Shown piece after piece: positions 7,688 to 17,630 of a stretch of DNA of 31,372 nt (within the stretch, counting starts at the first letter, position 1; the number at the start of each line of letters is the position of its first letter). The stretch covers positions 1-31,372 of the forward strand of contig CAZKUR010000046.1 of assembly GCA_964556005.1 (NCBI GenBank), given 5' to 3'. The notes beneath the pieces are model-generated. The model ran no database searches. It saw only the letters and a program-made list of their open reading frames with translations, and was not told where the DNA came from. Position numbers and translations under genes: made by a program. This DNA comes from CAZKUR01 sp964556005. GTDB lineage: Bacteria; Bacteroidota; Ignavibacteria; Ignavibacteriales; Ignavibacteriaceae.

Positions 7688-10144
7688 ATGAAATCGAATA
7701 AAAAATTTTTGGTGTTTGTATTTTCTGTTTTTATGCTGATAGTACAAACTAACTTTGCACAGTCATCTGCCGATACTTTATTAAATGAAAAAACAAGAAA
7801 TTTCGATCAGAAAAATGTTAAGCTCGAACTGCAGTTTAATTTTACCGACCAATCGGTTGCAGGTAAAGAGGAATTTACATTTGCTCCTTTAGTCGACAAT
7901 TTTCAAAAACTTATTCTGCATTGCAGGACGACAACCGTATACTCAGTTGTTTTAAATCATGAAGATTTAAAATATTCAGATGATGGGAACTATTTAATAA
8001 TTCAGCTTGATAAACCTTATCCTAAGGATAAAAATATAACAGTCAGCATTACTTATGTATCCCATCCTACATTGGGATTATTCTTTTTTTTACCGACAAA
8101 AGCAATCCCTCAAATACCTTATCAGATATGGAGCCAGGGTGAAGGAATAGGAAACAGGTATTGGTATCCTGCTTATGATTTGCCAGACGATAAACTTACT
8201 TCCGAAATAACGGCAATTGTACCCGACTCGCTTAAGGTTATCTCGAACGGCAGTTTAATTTCTATTATCAACAATGTAAATAATAAAACGACCACATATG
8301 ACTGGAGGATGGATCAGCCGCATTCAAATTATTTAACTTCAATAATTGTTGGAAAATTTCAGACTATAAAAGAAGATATAAAAGGTATCGAACTTGATTA
8401 CAACGTAATTAACAAGTGGGCTGGTAAAGTTGATTACTACTACGGCCATACTCCTCAAATGATAAATTTCTATTCAAATTATCTTGTAAAATACCCTTAT
8501 TTAAGATATGCGCAAACAGCGGTACAGGATTTTGCATTTGGAGGAATGGAAAATATCACCGCCACAACTTTGAATCAAAGATTGTATCATGATGAAAGCG
8601 CCGAACCTAATTACAGCTCCGACGGATTAATCGCTCATGAATTGGCACATCAATGGTTCGGCGATGACGTAACGTGCAAAACTTTTAACGATATCTGGCT
8701 GAATGAAGGTTTCGCAACCTACATGACGGATTTATGGTTTGAAAATTATTACGGAGAAGATGAATTCCGCTACCGCCGCTACACACAAAATGAAGAATAT
8801 TTTAATAACCAGCTTAAAAATGAACCTCTCGATTCTATTAAGCTTTTACCTGATCATACAATTCCTATAGAGATGAGAGGAAGTAAAGCTTATCAAAAAG
8901 GTGCGGCAATTTTGAACACATTACGTTTCTATATGGGAGACAAATTATTTCAGCTTGGGCTTCGGCATTATCTGGAAAAATATAAATTTAATGCGGCTTC
9001 AACAAAAGATTTGGAAAATGCAATGTCCGAAGAATCCGGCAAAGATCTTTCACGATTTTTTAATGAATGGATTTACAGTGCGGGATTCCCGGTTTTTAAA
9101 GTCAGCGACTCATGGGATTCAAATACTGAAAAATTAAAACTTGATGTTGATCAGGTTCAAAAAATGCTTCCGGCTGTTGGTTTATTCCACATTCCGGTCT
9201 TAGTCGAAATTACAATCCCTGACAAAACATTTCTAGATACTATTAATATATCGGAAAAAGAAAATACCTTTGAAATAAACTGTCCGCAAAAACCTTTGAT
9301 GGTTCGATTCAACAAATATTTACATGTACTTTGCCGGGTTCAGTTTGAAAAACCGTTTGAAGATTTAGTTTATCAGCTGAAGTATGACGATGACGTAACC
9401 GGAAGAATTACCGCAGCTAAAGAATTAATTAAATTTGGGAAAAAATCTATTCCATATTTAAAATCCGTTTTAATCAGAGATAACTTTTATGGAATGCGAC
9501 TTCAAGCTATTGAAAGCTTAAAAGAGATTGGCGGAGAAGAGACTCTTAATCCTTTATTATTAGCTTCGAATGACCTGGATGGAAGAGTTAGAGAAGAAGC
9601 TGTCCGCAGCTTATCATCTTTTAACGAAAAACAAGTCGGGCATTTTCTTTTAGACAAATTTAATGATGAGACCAATGTATATGTTAAAGGTGCGGCTGCG
9701 TACACTATCGGCGCTTTAAAAATGAAAAATGCCTTCAACATTTTAAAAGAAGCTTTGAAGCTCGATTCTCACAGGAATATAATAAGACGCGATGTTTTCG
9801 ACGGACTTTCTATTCTTGGAGATGCAAGGGCTTTGGATCTTGCAGAAGAATATCTGAAATATAAATACAGCTATGGCGGAATGCATTTATTGGATATTTC
9901 CATTTTGAAATGTGTAATGAAATTTAAAGATGCAAACAAGAAGAAAGTGATTGACATTGTTTCACAAGCTCTTCAAAATCCTTATTTCCGTACGAGAAAT
10001 TATGCTGCATATCTATTGGTTGATTTAAAGGCAAAAGAGAGGCTGCCTTTAATAAAGGAAGTTCTATCTAAAGATCACAGAGCGTTTACTAAAAATGCTC
10101 TTAAAAATGCAGTTAAAAAATTAGAAGATATTAACAACAAATAA
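7688..10144 (+). CDS. Exported M1 family metallo-aminopeptidase with HEAT-repeat C-terminus
   Basis: This is a gluzincin aminopeptidase that removes N-terminal residues from peptides, probably in the periplasm. The start at 7688 follows CGGAG and opens a signal peptide (MKSNKKFLVFVFSVF to TNFAQ). The frame is open further upstream from a TTG at 7631, but that stretch does not look like part of the protein. In the 818-residue product, the exopeptidase motif FGGMEN is at about 284-289, zinc motif HELAH is at 317-321 and the third ligand is Glu340 in LNEGFAT. From about residue 555 the usual M1 C-terminal region is followed by repeated amphipathic helix pairs (GRITAAKELIKFG, MRLQAIESLKEIG, GRVREEAVRSLSS and others) that look like HEAT repeats. 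These may bind substrate or a partner. Confidence 0.92.
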   Translation: MKSNKKFLVFVFSVFMLIVQTNFAQSSADTLLNEKTRNFDQKNVKLELQFNFTDQSVAGKEEFTFAPLVDNFQKLILHCRTTTVYSVVLNHEDLKYSDDGNYLIIQLDKPYPKDKNITVSITYVSHPTLGLFFFLPTKAIPQIPYQIWSQGEGIGNRYWYPAYDLPDDKLTSEITAIVPDSLKVISNGSLISIINNVNNKTTTYDWRMDQPHSNYLTSIIVGKFQTIKEDIKGIELDYNVINKWAGKVDYYYGHTPQMINFYSNYLVKYPYLRYAQTAVQDFAFGGMENITATTLNQRLYHDESAEPNYSSDGLIAHELAHQWFGDDVTCKTFNDIWLNEGFATYMTDLWFENYYGEDEFRYRRYTQNEEYFNNQLKNEPLDSIKLLPDHTIPIEMRGSKAYQKGAAILNTLRFYMGDKLFQLGLRHYLEKYKFNAASTKDLENAMSEESGKDLSRFFNEWIYSAGFPVFKVSDSWDSNTEKLKLDVDQVQKMLPAVGLFHIPVLVEITIPDKTFLDTINISEKENTFEINCPQKPLMVRFNKYLHVLCRVQFEKPFEDLVYQLKYDDDVTGRITAAKELIKFGKKSIPYLKSVLIRDNFYGMRLQAIESLKEIGGEETLNPLLLASNDLDGRVREEAVRSLSSFNEKQVGHFLLDKFNDETNVYVKGAAAYTIGALKMKNAFNILKEALKLDSHRNIIRRDVFDGLSILGDARALDLAEEYLKYKYSYGGMHLLDISILKCVMKFKDANKKKVIDIVSQALQNPYFRTRNYAAYLLVDLKAKERLPLIKEVLSKDHRAFTKNALKNAVKKLEDINNK

Positions 10145-10386
10145 GCTTGTTACTTGTTGGTTCCAAATTAAATTTTTTCTTGAAGATTGTAAAATATGAT
10201 TGGGAAAATATCACCTTGTAATGGAATTGATTTTTTGAATATATATTTGGATTTTCAAATAAATATTAATTACGGTAAAAACTTTAAAATATATTAGTTA
10301 AATTTTTCGTTCATTCAAATAGAAAAACAGGTCGTTATTGTTCTTAAAGAATATTTATTATGCTAAATCAAGATTCAATTTAAACC

Positions 10387-10818
10387 ATGAAAAAGGTTTT
10401 AAGAATTACACTCTTTACTTTTTCCTTTCTATCGATTTTTATTCTTTTCTCTTCATGCAGGGAAGATATAATTACACCAAATACACCTGTAACAAACATT
10501 AACGAACCAGTAACATCTAACGATTACAATTATTATTCATTTACTATTAATGCCGAAAATGCATCATACTATGTAATGGATCATCCGAATTTCAATTACG
10601 GATCAACAAGAGTTTACTATGCAGTTTCCAATCATTCCAACGGCAGCGCAACTATAACATTAAAAGACAAAAACAATAATATTAGATACCGGAGTAATAT
10701 CAATTCGGACAGCGACGGGATAACACACAGCCTTGAGGGTGTTATTCCCGGTACCGTTGAAATTGACTTTAACCATTTTACGGGAATCCTTCAACTTCAG
10801 CTCACAGGCTATTTATAA
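10387..10818 (+). CDS. Small predicted lipoprotein
   Basis: This 143-residue protein has a lipoprotein signal: a basic start (MKKVLR), a hydrophobic core to about residue 20 and a lipobox FSSC with Cys24 as the acylated residue. The mature part is short, polar and rich in Asn, Ser and Tyr, with alternating strands suggesting a small beta-sandwich (YNYYSFTINAENASYYVM and following). I recognise no catalytic motif and no named family. It is flanked by gene-free gaps of about 240 and 200 bases, so it is probably a single transcription unit. No Shine-Dalgarno is evident. Confidence 0.72.
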   Translation: MKKVLRITLFTFSFLSIFILFSSCREDIITPNTPVTNINEPVTSNDYNYYSFTINAENASYYVMDHPNFNYGSTRVYYAVSNHSNGSATITLKDKNNNIRYRSNINSDSDGITHSLEGVIPGTVEIDFNHFTGILQLQLTGYL

Positions 10819-11020
10819 AAAATAATATATTATTAGAATATACTTTTGCATAAACTTTTAATTTTATAAATTTTTGTTTTTAGATTTCAAATGAAAAATT
10901 GTTTTCTGTTTTTGATCCAAGATATGATATTGAGTTAGGGGGTTTATTCAAACTTCTAATTTTGTCATTTAGTGATAATTCAATAAATTTTGCTTTTAAA
11001 TAACAATCATCTAAATTATT

Positions 11021-12112
11021 ATGAAGATTAAATCAACAATTTTGTTTTTTTTCGTGTTTTTCGTTTCAATATGCTATGCACAACAATCATCCGATTATTT
11101 TCCTTCCCAAACCGGATATAAATGGTTATTCAAACAGGTTCCGCTCGATCCAATGAACAATGAAATTGATTCGTTAACTTTTTTCCGTGCCGATTCGTTT
11201 GCCGTAGTTGTGCCGTATCAAGGTGAAACATCAAACATCGTGTTGTCTAAGTACGGTAGCCTGAATTCACTTCCTCCTACTCCGTATACCGATTCTTCTT
11301 ATTATAATTTTCATGATACCAACACAGATGTTTTTTTTCAATTAGCAGGATTTAATTTCTTATCAGGCTTTATTGACTCAAGCGGGCTTGATTCTATTTC
11401 AAATATAATTTCCGTTTTAAATTCTTTTCAAAAATGGTACACGGTTTATAAATTCGGAAGCCCGGTAAACACCAGCTATACTATATTTTCAAAAGATACA
11501 ATTGTTAATATAGGAGGTACAAATCTTACATTAACTTTCGCCTATAAAGGGAAAAGATTACCGGATGAAACTATTCAACTTCAATCCGGAAGTTATGACT
11601 GCAAGAAATTCGTTTTAACCGGTTCAATGAGTTATCTCGTACTCCCTATTATTGCAATTCATGACACCGTTTGGATTTCCCAAGGCAATTGGATAGTAAA
11701 AGATCTAATTCCAACAGTTAATATCGATTTAACCTTGTTAGGATATGGGTCGTATTCAATCCCGGGGCTTAAAACCGAATTGACTCAGCCTTTAACTTAT
11801 GTAAAAAACAATAATGAAGTTCCGGAGAATTATTCGCTTTCGCAAAATTATCCGAATCCGTTTAATCCAAGCACGGAAATTAATTTTAGTATTCCAAACG
11901 ACGGAATTGTTCAATTAAAAATATTTAATATTCTCGGGCAGGAAATTTCAACTTTAGTGAACCGGTATGAACATGCTGGAACTTATCAAATAAAATTCAA
12001 TGCAGCCAATTTACCAAGCGGAATCTATCTATATAGATTAGACGTCATTAACAATAATACTAATTCGATAGTTAATTTTTCGGAAGTAAAAAAAATGCTC
12101 TTGCTTAAATAG
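11021..12112 (+). CDS. Secreted protein with type IX secretion (T9SS type A) sorting domain
   Basis: This is an exported protein of 363 residues. The signal peptide ends near residue 20 (SICYAQQ). The body (about 25-260) is beta-rich with no recognised domain. It repeatedly mentions aromatic and Ser/Thr-rich strands and begins YFPSQTGYKWLFKQ, as in small surface proteins of this lineage. From about residue 266 comes a classical Por secretion C-terminal sorting domain, with signature NYPNPFNPST then FSIPNDG, VQLKIFNILGQEI, SGIYLYRL and a terminal KKMLLLK. This directs translocation across the outer membrane by the T9SS and attachment or release at the surface. The T9SS machinery is not in this window. 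What the body does is unknown. Confidence 0.9.
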   Translation: MKIKSTILFFFVFFVSICYAQQSSDYFPSQTGYKWLFKQVPLDPMNNEIDSLTFFRADSFAVVVPYQGETSNIVLSKYGSLNSLPPTPYTDSSYYNFHDTNTDVFFQLAGFNFLSGFIDSSGLDSISNIISVLNSFQKWYTVYKFGSPVNTSYTIFSKDTIVNIGGTNLTLTFAYKGKRLPDETIQLQSGSYDCKKFVLTGSMSYLVLPIIAIHDTVWISQGNWIVKDLIPTVNIDLTLLGYGSYSIPGLKTELTQPLTYVKNNNEVPENYSLSQNYPNPFNPSTEINFSIPNDGIVQLKIFNILGQEISTLVNRYEHAGTYQIKFNAANLPSGIYLYRLDVINNNTNSIVNFSEVKKMLLLK

Positions 12113-12257
12113 AGGGATTTTGAATGGGGCAGCCATGTTTTATTAAATACTTAAATTCATTAATTAGGCTTGCCTTCGGCTGTCCTTTAAAGGATATTGC
12201 TGTATATTTAATTTTTAAAAATTCATTATTTAGATCAAATTCGGGGCTGAATATTTT

Positions 12258-14093
12258 ATGAATTTAAATAAAAAACTATATCTAACTGAATCTCCCGCTG
12301 CTCTGCCGCAAAGGTCGGAAATTAAAGGAGAATATAAATGGGACCTAACCGATATTTATCCAACGGACGACGATTGGGAAAAGGATTTTAAATGGATCGA
12401 AAAAAAGCTGGTTAAGTATAAATCATTCGAAGGTACATTTCATAAAAACCCGGAGAAACTTCTTGAATGCCTAAAGTTTGATGATAAAATCGGCAGGAAG
12501 CTGGAGAGATTGTATCTTTATGCAATGCTATCGAAAGACAGCGACATGCGCATAACCAAATACCAGGGAATGGATGACCGGATTAAAAGTCTTTACACTG
12601 CCGTTTCAACGGCAAATGCATTTATACGTCCTGAGCTTCTGAGTATTTCGAACAATAAACTTTTATCGATGATAAATTCTTCCAAAGGGCTTAAAGTATA
12701 TAGGCATTTTATTGAAGATTTGATAAGGACAAAAGCTCATACATTAAAAAAAGGACAGGAAGAAATTTTAGCTCTTGCAGCCGAACCGAATTTAACTTCA
12801 TACAGCGCTTACTCGATGTTTACAAATGCCGATATTAAATTTCCTTCCGTTGAAGATGATAACGGAAATGAAATCGAAATGTCCCATGCAAGATTTTATG
12901 CGGCAATGTATTCGAAGGACCGCGAGTATCGGCAAAGAGCATTTAAAAGTTACCTGTCCCCCTACATTCAATACATCAATACGTTTTCCGCACTTTTTAA
13001 CGGCAATTTGAAATCAAATATTTTCAATGCGAAAGCAAGAAAATACAAATCGGCGCTTGAAGCATCATTGGATAAAAATTTTATATCTGTTTCTGTTTAT
13101 GATAATTTAATCGAAGCGACAAATAATAATTTGCAACCCCTTCACCGCTGGGGAAAATTAAAAAAGAAATTACTGAACCTCGATGCGTTGCATCCTTACG
13201 ATGTTTACGTAACTCTTTTTTCCAAGGAAACTCAAAAGACTTATCAGTACGAAACTGCCATGCGGATTGTTCTTGAAGCATTAAAACCGATGGGAGAGGA
13301 TTATATTGCTTCATTAAAAAAAGCTTTTGATAACCGGTGGATTGATGTATATGAAACACATGCAAAAAGAAGCGGCGCATATTCTTCAGGCACCACTTTC
13401 GGAGTTCATCCCTATGTTCTGTTGAACTGGACAAATCTTTTAAATGATGTTTTTACGCTTGCACATGAAATGGGACATAACATGCATTCGTACTATACGG
13501 GCAAATCCCAGCCTTTTCCTTACGCAAATTATTCAATATTCTTAGCCGAGGTTGCATCGACGTTTAATGAAGCATTGCTGTTGAACTATTTAATAAATAA
13601 TTCCTCAACAAAAGAAGATAAATTGTTTTTCCTCGAAAAATATTTAAACAATATTACCGCTACCTTCTACAGGCAGATAATGTTTGCTGAATTTGAAAAA
13701 GTGGTTTACGAAAAAGTGGAATCCGGTAAAGCACTTACGCCGGATGTACTAAGCGAGATTTATTCCGGTATTTATAAAAAATACTGGGGACCTGCAATGG
13801 AGGTAGATAATGAAGAAAGATTTACCTGGGCGAGAATTCCCCATTTTTATTATAATTTTTATGTATTTCAATATGCAACCGGTTTTGCTGCATCTGAAGT
13901 TTTATCAAGTAAAGTCTTAAATGATGGGAAAAAGGCAACAGAGAATTATTTAAATTTTTTAAAAGCAGGAAGTTCGGACTATCCGATAAATATTCTAAAG
14001 AATGCAGGTGTTGATATGAACTCGCCTGAGCCTATTTTATCGACAACTAAAAAAATGAACAATCTTTTGGATGAGGTTGAAAACTTGTTATAA
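12258..14093 (+). CDS. pepF: Oligoendopeptidase F, M3 family
   Basis: This cytoplasmic zinc endopeptidase cleaves short peptides. The 611-residue length is normal for PepF. The N-terminal region (about 25-200) has the family opening YKWDLTDIYPTDDDWEKDF and the helical oligopeptidase F N-domain. The peptidase domain carries HEMGH at residues 403-407 and the downstream AEVASTFNEALL block that supplies the third zinc ligand. ERFTWARIPHFYYNFYVFQYATGF near 520-545 is the usual substrate-channel segment. There is no signal peptide. It is preceded by a 145-base gap and followed by an IMPDH/GMPR-family gene 157 bases away. No frameshift or missing key residue is visible. Confidence 0.95.
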   Translation: MNLNKKLYLTESPAALPQRSEIKGEYKWDLTDIYPTDDDWEKDFKWIEKKLVKYKSFEGTFHKNPEKLLECLKFDDKIGRKLERLYLYAMLSKDSDMRITKYQGMDDRIKSLYTAVSTANAFIRPELLSISNNKLLSMINSSKGLKVYRHFIEDLIRTKAHTLKKGQEEILALAAEPNLTSYSAYSMFTNADIKFPSVEDDNGNEIEMSHARFYAAMYSKDREYRQRAFKSYLSPYIQYINTFSALFNGNLKSNIFNAKARKYKSALEASLDKNFISVSVYDNLIEATNNNLQPLHRWGKLKKKLLNLDALHPYDVYVTLFSKETQKTYQYETAMRIVLEALKPMGEDYIASLKKAFDNRWIDVYETHAKRSGAYSSGTTFGVHPYVLLNWTNLLNDVFTLAHEMGHNMHSYYTGKSQPFPYANYSIFLAEVASTFNEALLLNYLINNSSTKEDKLFFLEKYLNNITATFYRQIMFAEFEKVVYEKVESGKALTPDVLSEIYSGIYKKYWGPAMEVDNEERFTWARIPHFYYNFYVFQYATGFAASEVLSSKVLNDGKKATENYLNFLKAGSSDYPINILKNAGVDMNSPEPILSTTKKMNNLLDEVENLL

Positions 14094-14250
14094 TTTTTTT
14101 TATTTTATTTCCGCTAAATTTGATTTTGTTTTCAGCTATTTCTATTACAATGAATTTATTTTCTGAATTTTTATTTTTCCCTCCGCAATTCAAGTTCGTA
14201 AAAAGAAAAATAACCTCAATAAGCAATTTTATTTAACAGGGTGAAGAATT

Positions 14251-15267
14251 ATGAAAATCTATACTAAAAATGATTTAAATGAATTTAGTCAATCATTGAC
14301 TTACGACGATATAAGCTTAATCCCAACAGAAGTCTCGCGTATAAAATCAAGGACGGAAGCAAATACATCAATCGAATTTTTAGGAATGAAGCTTGATGTT
14401 CCTGTCCTCTCCAGCCCGATGGAAACCGTAACAGGCATAGAGATGGCCCGTGAATTAACAAAGCTGGGCTGCCTGGGAATATTGAACAGGTTTGACTCAT
14501 CTCTAAAGGAGATTTTAACCAATGGTAAAAACGGAAGATCAATAAAAAGCGTTTCGATTGCTCTTAATACTCCAATGAAAGTAGTTGAAAAATTAGCCGC
14601 TAAAAAATTTGTAATCTGCATAGATACTGCTAATGCAGCCAACAAGGCTGTTCTTCGTAAAGCGGAAGAAATAAAGAAGAAATTTAATGTGAAAGTAATT
14701 GTTGGGAATATTGCACATGGCGCTTCATTGAAGGATCTTGTAAATGCCGGTGCGGATGCTGTGAGAGTCGGTATCGGGAGCGGAAGTGTCTGTACAACCA
14801 GTATTCAAACAGGGATCGGAATCGGCCAGGTTTCATCTCTTCTGAATGTTTATTTTACGAGAGAAAGAGAAAATCTCAAAATAAAAATAATTGCAGACGG
14901 CGGAATTAAAAGCCCCGGTGACATTGCCAAAGCAATTTCTTTGGGTGCCGATGTCGTGATGCTAGGAAGAATGCTTTCGGGAACAAGAGAAACACCAGGT
15001 GAAATAATAAAATATAAAGGGCAACTCTGGAAAAAATATAGAGGGTCGGCATCCTTTGGTGTGAAAATGAGAAATGAATTTATCGAAGGAGAGGAAACAA
15101 TGGTTCCGTATAAAGGTGTAGTGAAAAATGTAATCGACGGAATTTCCGACGGGCTTCAAAGTGCAATGAGTTATATGAATTGTTCCGGATTAAAAGAACT
15201 TAGAAAGGTGGAAACCTTTGCAGTGTTAAGTAACAGTTCATTTCTTGAAAGGCTACCCAAAACTTAA
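14251..15267 (+). CDS. IMP dehydrogenase / GMP reductase family enzyme without CBS domains
   Basis: This is a TIM-barrel purine nucleotide oxidoreductase of 338 residues. It carries the N-terminal TYDDISLIPTEVS block, SSPMETVTG, the catalytic loop GIGSGSVCTT with nucleophile Cys181, phosphate-binding IADGGIKSPGDIAK (about 214-227) and VMLGRMLSG. IMP dehydrogenase proper is near 480-490 residues with a CBS pair. This protein lacks CBS and has GMP-reductase length. The mobile flap between KKYRGSASFG (about 261-270) and EGEETMVPYKG is only about ten residues and lacks the Arg-Tyr dyad of IMP dehydrogenases. I favour a GMP reductase-like role (GMP to IMP), but the assignment is uncertain. The start follows GGGTGAAG. 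It converges on copA with a two-base gap. Confidence 0.85.
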   Translation: MKIYTKNDLNEFSQSLTYDDISLIPTEVSRIKSRTEANTSIEFLGMKLDVPVLSSPMETVTGIEMARELTKLGCLGILNRFDSSLKEILTNGKNGRSIKSVSIALNTPMKVVEKLAAKKFVICIDTANAANKAVLRKAEEIKKKFNVKVIVGNIAHGASLKDLVNAGADAVRVGIGSGSVCTTSIQTGIGIGQVSSLLNVYFTRERENLKIKIIADGGIKSPGDIAKAISLGADVVMLGRMLSGTRETPGEIIKYKGQLWKKYRGSASFGVKMRNEFIEGEETMVPYKGVVKNVIDGISDGLQSAMSYMNCSGLKELRKVETFAVLSNSSFLERLPKT

Positions 15268-15269
15268 GA

Positions 15270-17534
15270 CTATTTTTTAAAATTCTTTAACCGCAAAGAA
15301 TTACTAACAACCGAAACCGAACTGAATGACATTGCAAGCGCAGCAAACATCGGATTAAGCATTCCAAATGCAGCCAGGGGTATCCCGATTGTGTTGTAAA
15401 TAAAAGCCCAGAATAAATTTTGCTTTATGATTTTGATCGTCCTCTTCGAAAGCTTTATAGCCGCAACCACATCTTTTAAATCATCCTTCATTAAAATAAT
15501 TGAACCGGTTTCAATTGCAACATCTGTCCCGCTTCCGATTGCAATTCCAACATCGCTTTGAGCAAGAGCCGGTGCATCATTTATTCCGTCTCCTACCATC
15601 GCAATTACATTATTTCCGCTCTGGTACTGTTTTACCGTTTTGGCTTTATCTTCCGGCAAAACTTCGGCTTCGTAAGAATCTACTCCGGCTTTTTGTGCTA
15701 TTATCTCTGCGGTTTTTTTATTATCGCCTGTAAGCATTACAGTTTTTATTCCCATGTTTTTTAATTCTTTAATTGCTTCAATTGAAGTTTGTTTTATCGG
15801 ATCTTCAATTGCAATAATTCCTTTTAGTTCCCGGCCTTCAGCAACAAAAATTAGTGTCTTCCCTAAACTGCTAAACTTTTTTATCGGTTCGGAAAAGCCG
15901 TCAAGTAAAATGGAATTTTCTTTCATCAACTTTAAATTGCCGGCAATCACCTTCTCATTATTTATTGATGCTGAAATCCCTTTCCCGGTTATGCTTTCAA
16001 ACGAATCAACTTCAGTAAAATTAATGCCTTTTGCTTTTGCATAATTCACAACTGCTTCACCAAGAGGATGTTCGGATTTTTTTTCCAATGAATAAGCATA
16101 TTTAATTAGTTCATCTTCCGGGAATCCGTTTGTAAAAACATCTACGACCTCCGGTTTGCCGTGAGTTATTGTTCCGGTTTTATCAAGAATTACCGTAGAA
16201 ATTTTATGGGCTAATTCAAGACTTTGTCCGTTCTTTATTAAGATACCGTATTGTGCACCTTTACCTGTTCCAACCATAATTGCAGTTGGTGTTGCCAATC
16301 CGAGAGCACAAGGACAGGCAATGATTAGTACTGCAACAAAGTTTATCAGTGCGTAACTGAATACGGAATTTCCGCTTCCGGCAAGAAGCCAATAAATAAA
16401 TGTAATTAGCGCCAAACCAATGACTGTTGGAACAAATACGGCCGCAACTTTATCCGCAAGATTTTGTATCGGCGCTTTCGAGCCCTGTGCTTCTTCAACC
16501 AATTTTATAATTTGTCCGAGCACGGAATTATTTCCAAGTGCGGCAACTTCAAAATCGAAAGTGCCGGTTTTGTTTATTGTTCCACCGACTATCTTTGATC
16601 CTTTAAATTTCTCAACCGGGATGCTTTCACCGGTTATCATCGATTCATCAACAACGGAACTTCCGTTTACAATATTACCGTCAGCGGGAATTTTACCACC
16701 GGGTTTTACAACAACTATATCGCCAATTCTTAGTTCATTTATATTAATAGTTTGTTCTTGTCCGTTTCTTTTTACAACTGCGGTTTTCGGTTTTAACGCA
16801 ATAAGTTTTTTAATTGCAGTATTGGTTTTTGATTTCGCCCTGCTTTCCAGCCAACGTCCCATTAATATCAGCGTTATAATTACAACGGTAGTATCAAAAT
16901 AAACATGAGCCGGTTCACCGGGGTTTAGAATTAAATCAGGAAATAAAGTTATAATTAAACTGTACCCATAAGCTGCTGCAGTTCCAACTGCAACAAGCGA
17001 ATTCATATCCGCCGAAAAATGCTTTAGGTTATTCCAGAAGATTTTATAGAACCTTTTACCTGAAATAAATACAACAGGTGTTGTAAGTATCAATAGTATT
17101 TTATTTAAGTAATCTGTAGAAATATGAAGCATCTGGTTGAAGCTTCCCCACATCGCGCCCATACTTAAAATAAAAATTGGGATAGTAAGAATTACAGCAA
17201 AAATAAAATCTTTCCAAAGCTGCTTATCAAATTCGCTTTTTCCCTCAACGTTATTATCTTTTACTTCTAGACCAGAGTTGCTATTTTTAAGTGAATCTGT
17301 TTTCATATTATAACCGGCATCCTCAACCATTGCGGCGATATCTTTGATATTTATTTTCGATTCGTCAAATTCAAACGTTGCTTTTTCGGTAGCTAAGTTT
17401 ACGGCAACATTTTGAATACCGTCAACTTTTTTTATTGCCTTTTCAACTCTTGCTACACAGCTTGCGCATGTCATTCCTTCCACCGGTAATGAAAGCTTTG
17501 TTAAATGAATATTTTTTGTCCCTGTTTCAGGCAT
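15270..17534 (-). CDS. copA: Copper-translocating P1B-type ATPase
   Basis: This is a heavy-metal exporting P-type ATPase of 754 residues in the inner membrane. One N-terminal HMA domain has GMTCASC (Cys23, Cys26). The actuator motif TGES is at 301-304, the membrane metal site CPC at 407-409, the phosphorylated aspartate at Asp451 in DKTGT, and the P1B-specific SEHPLG at about 487-492. The hinge MVGDGINDAPALAQSD follows. The CPC site and C-terminal membrane residues (FIYNTIGIP, SFSSVSVVSNSLRL) fit the Cu+ (CopA) subclass. It is the last gene of a copper module, 96 bases after the CopZ-like gene. The start has a GAGAAG ribosome site. Its stop is two bases from that of the convergent IMPDH/GMPR gene. 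Confidence 0.95.
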   Translation of the reverse strand: MPETGTKNIHLTKLSLPVEGMTCASCVARVEKAIKKVDGIQNVAVNLATEKATFEFDESKINIKDIAAMVEDAGYNMKTDSLKNSNSGLEVKDNNVEGKSEFDKQLWKDFIFAVILTIPIFILSMGAMWGSFNQMLHISTDYLNKILLILTTPVVFISGKRFYKIFWNNLKHFSADMNSLVAVGTAAAYGYSLIITLFPDLILNPGEPAHVYFDTTVVIITLILMGRWLESRAKSKTNTAIKKLIALKPKTAVVKRNGQEQTININELRIGDIVVVKPGGKIPADGNIVNGSSVVDESMITGESIPVEKFKGSKIVGGTINKTGTFDFEVAALGNNSVLGQIIKLVEEAQGSKAPIQNLADKVAAVFVPTVIGLALITFIYWLLAGSGNSVFSYALINFVAVLIIACPCALGLATPTAIMVGTGKGAQYGILIKNGQSLELAHKISTVILDKTGTITHGKPEVVDVFTNGFPEDELIKYAYSLEKKSEHPLGEAVVNYAKAKGINFTEVDSFESITGKGISASINNEKVIAGNLKLMKENSILLDGFSEPIKKFSSLGKTLIFVAEGRELKGIIAIEDPIKQTSIEAIKELKNMGIKTVMLTGDNKKTAEIIAQKAGVDSYEAEVLPEDKAKTVKQYQSGNNVIAMVGDGINDAPALAQSDVGIAIGSGTDVAIETGSIILMKDDLKDVVAAIKLSKRTIKIIKQNLFWAFIYNTIGIPLAAFGMLNPMFAALAMSFSSVSVVSNSLRLKNFKK

Positions 17535-17630
17535 TTTAATCTTCTCACTTCATAATTATAATTTGATCTTTGAAATTTTATTATCTCGAAAATAACTTTT
17601 ACCGTAGAAAAAGTTATCAATAAGAATTTT

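Noticed and set aside
9502..9741. Minus-strand 79-codon frame in the HEAT region of the M1 gene
   Set aside because: It is antisense to a well-supported coding region, with no homology cues.
12124..12261. A 45-codon plus-strand frame ending in an ATGA overlap with pepF
   Set aside because: The overlap is tempting, but composition is not protein-like, there is no ribosome site, and the peptide resembles no known leader.
15500..16902. Plus-strand frames antisense to copA, including a 160-codon one
   Set aside because: The copA frame has all P1B motifs and is certain. The antisense frames have no start context or motif.
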